Shown here: positions 13,001 to 22,000 of the stretch, piece after piece
Layout: the number at the start of each line of letters is the position of its first letter
How positions within the stretch are numbered: position 1 is the first letter of the stretch
DNA from: Harmothoe impar
Taxonomy: Eukaryota; Annelida; Polychaeta; Phyllodocida; Polynoidae
NCBI GenBank assembly: GCA_947462335.1
Contig: OX381709.1
Coordinates: forward strand, 66,394,609 to 66,458,608
Reading direction: 5' to 3'
Length of the DNA stretch: 64,000 nucleotides
Translations under genes and position numbers: made by a program
Notes under the pieces: model-generated
What the model saw: the letters and a program-made list of their open reading frames with translations, nothing else
Told to the model about the DNA's origin: nothing
Database searches by the model: none

Positions 13001-16000
13001 TAGTAAGACACTTTGTTCTTAGATTCAGTTCTTTTTTGAAAGATCTGTGTCATTGGTTTCAATCTTTTCACCATAAAGAGTATCTGGTGTAAATGAATCA
13101 TCAAAATTATGAAGTAACCTACGCCCATGTGTGAAGGTTAGCCAAATGATGAGTTTAGAAAAGTAGCCAAAGGGATAAGTGCCCCTAAATTGTTATCAGG
13201 GTTGGAAATCAAGTTTTGTATATCCAATTCATTCAGATATGACTACACCAAATGTCACCATTATTTTCAGTAAGTAAAATGTTTGGAAATGTGAAATAGG
13301 CCAATAATTATAAATTCATACTGACCCAAGTCACGGGCGTAAAGGGCGACATTGGTGGAGGATTCTGGCATGGTAAAGGCTCTAGATCTAGAGGGGCGCA
13401 TCGTTTGTATAGCTGCTTGTTTCATCATCATCATCATCATGACCATCATCATCATCGTAGGCGTCAGCATGGCCAGGGCAGGTGGAATATGTGGGGTAAA
13501 ATGATGGACTATGTTTAACAGTTGTTAGAACTACCAAAAATGGCCCAATTTGTGTTGACTGTATTAAGAATCAAGTGTTGGTGTCTAATTTATTGTGATT
13601 CCAAAGAAAACTATTCATCTTAGTTCTACTACTCTCTCCCTAAGGAAAACCTCAGGTTGGAGGCCTTTTATGAATTTAGGTCTGAACTCTAGGGAAATAT
13701 TGCCATGCAAGGTAACACCGGCAAATTGTGAACCTTACTGTGTTACTGGTCCATATAATGAATATGTAGTGTTGAGCTTTAGACATATATCCCACTCTGC
13801 CCTGAGCAAGCATCAGCTGCCATGATTCTTGAGGTAAACCTTTACTCAACACATGCAATGAGACAAGAATACTGAGGTGGTGTAAGTGAGGGTGCCTACC
13901 TTCCTTATTCATGCCCATCTGAAGGCACTTCTTCAGTCTGCACGCCTGGCACTGGTTGCGGTGGGCCTTGTCCACTGTGCACATTCCGGTTCCAGCTTGA
14001 CACCTGTAAGAAACCAGATATGATACACATTTAACCATCAGAGCTCGGCCAATATGGGTACACACAATAACCCTTTAAGGACAGCTTAGTAGTGCTTTAT
14101 GACATTTTATTACATGATGCATGAATGTATCCCTGGCGAGTAACTCGCCAGTGCTGCATTCATGAATGCATCCCTGACGAGTAACTCGCCGGTGCTGCAT
14201 TCAGTCACCATGCCGACCCTACAGGGTTAATGCCCTCTCATATGGTCGGCATGATACATAAATGTAGCACTGGAAAGTTACTTGCCAGGAATGCAATCAT
14301 GCGCCATGGCGACAGCAGGCATAGTATTTCAATGCAATAAGTGGGTCTTAACGGGTTAAAGGTGTTGATTGAATCAATAACAGAGCAGTTAATGTATATA
14401 TCATATAAAACAGAACCTCAATATGAATGAATAAAAGGCAAGCTGTTTGGACTGGAGTGGCCATTGCGTTTGTGCATGACAATATTGAAGTATCAAAGAG
14501 ATTAGAGCAACTGATTGCATGTCGCTTACACTCTAGTTTGGTAAATTTGTTGGAGGATAATTTCATCAATGCATAATGCCAATATAGTATCATTAACTGT
14601 GAACATAGTGTTTCAGAGTCAGCTAACCCTATAATCTAATCCCTGTTGTATCCCTTTCAAATCTTGTTAGAGAAGGAAGACCAAATGCCTTATCGGTTGA
14701 CAAATGAAATTTATAGCAGACTAAGGCCTCGGGCTGAGGCCATGCCATGTATTCTTCATGCTTGCTAGGACAATACTAAAGTTAACGCTCATGACAGTAG
14801 TATATGCAAAGGTGGACTGTAATGTCAATGCAGATGATAGTAGTACATGTATGTACAAAGGTGGGCTTTAATGTCAACGCTAATGTTAGTAGTATATGCA
14901 AAGGGGGACTTCAATACCAACGCTGATGATAGTAGTACCGTATAATGATAGTAGTATATACAAAAGGGACTTTAATACCAACGCTAATGATAGTAGTATA
15001 TACAAAAGGGACTTTAATACCAACGCTAATGATGTGTGTAGTAGTATATACAAAAGGGGGTCGAGGTACACACGTGGTACACATTACATGACTTGCCTGT
15101 AGATTAGTTTCCTCCTGACACTCCGCTTGAAGAAGCCGCTACAGCCGTTGCAGGCTAAGATGCCGTAGTGCTTACCGGAGGACGTGTCCCCGCACACCAC
15201 ACACGTCAACATGCCCGACGCCAGCCGCTTCATGGGGCCGCCGCCCATGCCGCCGTGAGAGCCGGGAGGAGGGCTGTCCATGGACGGGTAGGATCCGCCC
15301 AGGGACGGCGGCGGCGTACACACCGCCGACACGGTGGTCATGGGTGGCGGGGACGTGGAGCAGGGAGGCGGCGGAGACGCCGAGCACTCGGGGCCGCATG
15401 GGGAAGGAGACGGGGCCGGAGAGCTGTCAGGGGTGACGGAGGCAGAACCTGGAGGAGGTGGGAGGGAAGGGGTAGGAGGAGAGGGAAGAGAAAGGTGGAA
15501 GAGAGAAGAGGTCATGATGAGTTCATTTTGTATATTCTGAAGAGATTACTATACAGTACGGAATGCGTTGTCATAAGACTGTCATATATACAGTGGTAGT
15601 AGAGAATCACACTAGCGATGCCTGCATCCACGGAGGGTCGATTCCACCTGGATAACCAAAACCGTTAGAAAGACAAGATTGACAGATAAGATCTGTTTGA
15701 AATTCCTAAACGCTTTCAGAAATAGTTGGGCAATTATGTGAAGAATGAAGTGTGTAATGATCAAAGTGTGCTGGACATACATGTGTGTTATTATTTTATA
15801 CCTTTTTTTCATGTTCCCACAACACAGATTTTTACAATGTTATTTTTGTGGACGGAACCATGCTATACACGGACGATTGTGTTTCTCTGAGAGGTCCTAT
15901 CTCTGCAGCACCTAACACACACAGCAGTAGCAGCAGCAGCAGCGGCAGGAGCTGCTGCAGAACAAGCCGCGCCTATTAACCCTACTTTACCCATGCAATA

Positions 16001-19000
16001 TTCTATATAAGCCATCAGGACGTTAAACTACCTAACAATCCATCAATCAAGTTTAACCCTTTAATGGTTGCATAATGCGTTAATATACTATGCCCTTATT
16101 TGTCATCATAAATGAATGCAACCTGGCGAGTCTACTAGCCAGATATGCATTTATGCATCATGCATGCCGACCGTACGGGAACGTATCAACACCGAAGGGT
16201 CAGCATGATGCCTGAATGCAACACTAGCGAGTTACTCGCCAGGGCTGCATCCATGCATCCTGACAATAAAAGACAATGCATTAAAAGACCATCCGGACAT
16301 TAAAGGGTTAATCTACCACATGTATAAGGAGCTACTCCGGGCAACTGTCTTCTTCCATACTGTCACCAAAGCTTTGTTAATGTTGTTGAGAAAATGTTTC
16401 TCTAAATTCCAAGATAGACTTAAAGCCCATTCCTCCATGTGTCCTCAATCATTCAGTGATACATTTTCTCGTATTCATTGATTAGAATCACACTATCCTC
16501 CCATTCAAAAGTAAAAGACACATGTATTTACTAGTATGCAAAAGAAGTATGTACTTACCATCACCGTTGCGACTAAGATCCATAGGTCCGTTGTTGTTAT
16601 TGTTGTTTGGGTGTTTACGTAGGTTTTCCATGTCTTTAGGGGTGAGGTCGAAGGCACTGATAACAGCACGATCAACGGCGTAACGAATAGCATCATTGTT
16701 CCCATCAGTGAAACCACCTGCTGGACCAAAGGGAGACACCAATGGCTATTATTACAGTCTCTAACACATGTTAACATCACTATGTTACCTGAAATCTGCT
16801 TGATATTTTAAGACTATGTTTTCTAATTGTGGTATAATTAGTGAGAAGCTCATGCTAACGAACTCTAATCTATTATGGCAATGAACATAAACAATATGGA
16901 CACGGGTGTCAGCTATGGAAGGTATTTAGGAAACTATGCCGTGAGTATTTTGTATTGATTCCGATTGAATCAGAGTGTTCATTTCATTATAAAGAGGATT
17001 GTGTGAATCCATGTCTATTAACAGGACTAGTGCACATACAATCGCGTGAACGACAACAAGTATTGTGTTACATAACTATATAGACGATAGGCCACAAATC
17101 CGAGGTCACAATATTGCTCTTTATTTGCAATTGTATGGGATAACCTCTGGTTAAAGCCACCCAGCTCATATCAGGTCATGCGCCTACATGTCAAATGAGT
17201 ATTACTATTGCTTTCCAATGAACTCGACATTCCTGGCGGAATTGTTTTCATCTTTACTTTATAGCCCTGTGAGGTCCTGATACAGTATATTGTTCTTCGC
17301 GGGCGCTACCAACATATGGGAACCATGGTCACTAAATGTGTATGGATGAAATATATAATTGTAAAAATACGTATTAGATCTTATCAGCAAGTCAACTTCT
17401 ATAGTGACCTAGATTGCCATGTCCTGAAGCATCACATTTTATACAGAAAGATAGGTGTATATAAAGGACATTATGCCAGTTCATCCTTACAGCTAAGGGA
17501 CAATACAGCAAGAAAGGGTAACGGTTACCATCCAGAGAAGTTATTCATACCTTTTCTTGCGTTATTTTCAGATTCAATTGAAAAGGAAACAAATTTGAGA
17601 TTAAAACCTTGCAATCTAATGACACTATTTAATATATACGATGTTTGCTTTGGTTGACATTAACGACAATATTGCAAGCATTCAGTTCAAAACTATGTAA
17701 ACACAGTTTTACAATTTTAAAAAAGTCACCCGTTCTTGCTGTATGGGTTATAGTACAAATGTATTAGAAAGGAATGTGGGTGTTCAGTACACAGGAGGAG
17801 GACTATAAACCCTGGAGACCCACTCCTGTCCATCACAGGTTGTATCAGGGCTCCTGGCTGTGCTATGGCACCCAGGAGATGGTGTTGGATCAATAATTAC
17901 GAACTGTACCCTTTAATCTTAAGGATAGATTCCCAGGCGTCCCCATAGCAACCCTGACACTAATCCTGTAGGAGCTGCGTCAGTCACTTCTACCCAAACC
18001 CCTTCTACTCATCTTCAGCACCCTCCCCCACTCCCCCTCCTCCCTCCCCAACCCCATCCTCCCCCACCACCCTTAATCCCCTGACCCGAGTGCCGACGCG
18101 AGCACCGTTGATATTTCCATTCCGGTGGGGATTTAGCCGCGGTCGATTTCTAATCGTGTTTGATTAACTGCGTGTTTGATTCAATCAGCGGATAGATTGT
18201 AATTTATCAGGTTTGATTCTGCTCACCGCCTGCTGCCAGGCCCTGGGGCGGCCCCGTGTAAAAACAAGCCTCTGTTTGCCGGCCGTGACCGCCTCTATCA
18301 CCCTGCCCGCCCGCCAGGGGGCGCCCTAAGTGTCCCCTGGCGGCACGCGGCACGAACTACGCCGCCGCTACCGGAAGTGCGCAGGCGTAAATCTCCACTT
18401 CCGGTGGAGGGTTGTATCTCTCCTCGATACAACCTGATTTTAGCATGGCCCCGTCAGCAGAAGGCTGGGGGCGTCTTGGGTCGGGGTGGGTGGGGGTGAC
18501 CATCGGTCAATATTATTTATTACCTCGCGGTGGTCGTCCACCAGGCGGCGCCACAGATCGGCATAGAAACCCCCTAGCGGCGTGTGTCAACACCGTCTGA
18601 CGTCTCTCTTTCCTAGATCAACAGCAGCGCGGCGCATTCAGCACCCACCCTGCCCTGTGTTACTGATGTGTCCATTCACCCCCACCCCTCACACACACAC
18701 ACACACCGGGGGATGGTCGCTGTATCGTCGGGCGCTAATTGAAAGCCGTCACAGAGCAGCCCGGGCCGTCTCGTTACCCCCGTGTCAGGCCCAGCCCCAC
18801 CAGGGGCTTTCATTGCTGCTTAATTAGCGCGGGACGAGTCACGGCCGTGCCGTTTGCCGGACGTGACTGTATCTATGCCACCATCCCGCCGCCAATCACC
18901 GGCAGACCAAGGCCCCAGCCCTCCCCATACCTCCCCCACCCCTTCCACCCCCAACCCACCCTACCGCCACCTCCTGGTGCTGTAGTGCCGACCCTGCCCT

Positions 19001-22000
19001 GTCGCCGCCTGCCTCAATCCTATAGGCCTCAGGACGCAGCACCCCCTAGATCTAACAGGATCTGCTAGCCGCCGCCACTCCTGACCAGATGCCACTGGAA
19101 GCTGCAAGCCGGGGATGGCATGTCCATACCACTCATAGCTGATAGCCGGGTCCATTACTACTTGTATATAGACTGTAGATGCTAGCCAAATTTAATATAG
19201 GTATAAAGCACATTCCCATCCAGCACATACCATACTGCCTGATCTACACTCATTCGCCCCATCCACACTGCATACACACAGTCACCACACACACACCACA
19301 CTGCCTACACACAGTCATCACACCCACATCAAACTGCCTACATACAGTCACCACACACACACCTTACTGCCTGTACACAGTCACCACACCCACACCACAC
19401 TGCCTACACACAGTCATCACACCCACACCTTACTGCCTGTACACAGTCACCACACCCACACCACACTGCCTACACACAGTCATCACACCCACATCAAACT
19501 GCCTACATACAGTCATCACACCCACACCACACTGCCTACACACAGACACCACACACACACCTTACTGCCTGTACACAGTCACCACACCCACACCACACTG
19601 CCTACACACAGTCATCACACCCACATCAAACTGCCTACATACAGTCATCACACCCACACCACACTGCCTACACACAGTCACCACACACACACCACACTGC
19701 CTACACACAGTCACCACATCCACACCACACTGCCTACACACAGTCATCACACCCACACCTTACTACCTGTACACAGTCACCACACCCACACCACACTGCC
19801 TACACACAGTCATCACACCCACATCAAACTGCCTACATACAGTCATCACACCCACACCACACTGCCTACACACAGTCACCACACACACACCTTACTGCCT
19901 GTACACAGTCACCACACCCACACCACACTGCCTACACACAGTCATCACACCCACATCAAACTGCCTACATACAGTCATCACACCCACACCACACTGCCTA
20001 CACACAGTCACCACACACACACCACACTGCCTACACACAGTCACCACATCCACACCCTACTGCCAGACCTGCACGCAATTACCACTTCGGCTGAACCATC
20101 CTACCAAGTATACTCTGATACTTCATAACCATATTCAATAATACATTTTATATAGGCATGTATAGCCTCAGTCACTACAGTGGCATCCTGAACCTGGTAT
20201 CACTACATAGATTGACTATGTAGAGACGTTTATAGTGATCATGGCCCCCGGGTATAGGCGCGGTCTTCTTGTTAAGTGCCATCCTGACAGTACACATATC
20301 CCAATAGAAGTCTCAATGGGGCGCCATTTCCTTGGGTGGTTCACTGTAAAGTCAGCCTACCCCCTAACTCCCATCATGGTCGAGAGGCACGCCGGGATTT
20401 GCTAGTCAAATATTTGACAACCATGATACCCACTTGCTGCCTCCCCCTCCACCTAGGCCCGCCCCTCCCCATACACGATCCCATGCAGACCAAGCCACTC
20501 TTTGGAAGTCCTACTCCCTTGTACAAATGAAGTCCCTCATTTATTCCGAGAATAGGAACTCCTGAAAGGTATTAAATTTGTGTGTGGGATGATAAAATAC
20601 TATTAGTAATACTATTCGGATATAGTGCGCTAATCGTAATAGCCAAATATACGCACTTTATCTATGAATTCGAGAATTGATGAACGATGTAGCTTTATTA
20701 TAAGTTGTTTTATTATTAATTGTGCACCACCGAGTATATAATATGTATATGCCACCTTTGCTGTGTCGACCCACTGCCACGGAAGAAGATCCAACTATGG
20801 ATAGGCAGACTATCAAATAATACGACTTGAGCTGCCTCTCTCTCGCCATCAGCATCCTTCAAAAGGCATCTACATTTGGGGACGAGCGTCAGCCGAAAGG
20901 GCCCGTCTGACTGGCCACGAACAATACTCCCGAGCGAAATTAACACAATTACTCCCCTCCTCCTTCCTCCCAACCATTACCACTCCCCGGCACACTGCCA
21001 TGACGCACAATCAAATTTGAAACGTTAAGCAATGGGATTAGGCCAGTGCCGGGCCCGCCTGGCGGCCAATGCTGCGGCGGTAGCACAATTGACGCCATAA
21101 AATGATCGCGCCTCTTCTCTTTAATTGTGAATTGATGCAAATAGAATAAAGACTGGTTAGCTGCTCGCATCAAGAAGTCGACGTTTCAGTGTCCGTGCAA
21201 TTGTGGGCTGTACCGTTTTGATTGAATGGGAAAGGGAGGAGGTGTTGAGTAAAGTGTTTGCTCATCTGCAATGTTAGAACATGTGCAGACGACTTTGCAG
21301 ACGTTAATAACATCCGGGTGCTGGAGGTCTTTAGTCTGTCAGCGTCCCGTCAGGTGTCCCCTTACAATCAGTTTTAATTAAGTGGCGGCCCGCACATGAG
21401 GACATCGATCGTGTCCTTCTGGTGTGTTAATATTCACTCCTCCCCCCCCCCCCCCCCCGGAAAACGCACCATAACGACACTTCCAGCAGCCAACATTCCA
21501 TGATGACATGGGAATTCCACAAAATGAGCATTTATACATAGCCTTACTTTGATAAAATACCTTTAGATGAAAGATATTTCCTGATGAAAAGGATTTGTAA
21601 AATCTATAGAATAACAACATGGCCTCTTTAGGGACAGATGGTCACCTTACCACTCCTTGACAAGAAGCCATTTGAGTGAGGTCTACCTTTGAATCGTTAT
21701 ACCGGTAGGCCTTAGTAAAACTGTGTGCACCTTTTCCCCTAGCGCAGTCTGCCATTGCCTTTTCTTTTTAAACAAGTCTACCTTTACACAATGATCATGA
21801 TATGTGTATTGCATATATAAATACAACGTGATATACCCCCCCCCCTCCTCCACCCAACCACAAAATGCAGCACTGATGACATATGTAGCTATGCCTGAGA
21901 TCTATATGTGATGGAGATGTTTTACACTTAAATTAACGACATATTACCGCATGGTGCGCAGGTACATCATGCCGACCCTGCGGAAGTGTACCAACCCTCT

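Larger units (their letters stand above)
3959..13899 (-). other. NR2E3 intron 4 (about 9.9 kb)
   Basis: The largest intron, phase 1. It holds palindromic MITEs at 4918 and 8743, a 45-bp minisatellite (5360-5812), CpG-rich islands (7080-7330, 8215-8360, 9170-9400), a degenerate tandem array (9540-10015), and a LINE fragment with a nested MITE (10672-12170). From 12,200 to 13,890 I see only AT-rich sequence and a CAT/ATG trinucleotide run near 13,422-13,456. Confidence 0.8.
14004..15096 (-). other. NR2E3 intron 3, GC-AG type
   Basis: A 1,093-nt intron beginning GCAAGT and ending CTTACAG. It interrupts the codon for the Arg just before the second zinc finger. It carries a palindromic MITE (14067-14359) and a short tandem array (14770-15060). 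Confidence 0.88.

Noticed and set aside
13325..13410. Possible extra NR2E3 exon (frame with [16 protein letters not shown]) between the second finger and hinge
   Set aside because: Exons 4 and 5 join directly in phase to give the conserved MNKEAVQNERQ; the candidate's splice sites are weak and part of its frame is a CAT repeat.
15168..15599. Arg/Gly-rich plus ORF over NR2E3 exon 3
   Set aside because: Antisense shadow of a GC-rich coding exon.
19179..20141. 320-codon plus ORF (Thr/His/Cys-rich)
   Set aside because: 33-bp minisatellite with period divisible by three; no unique sequence of coding character at either end.
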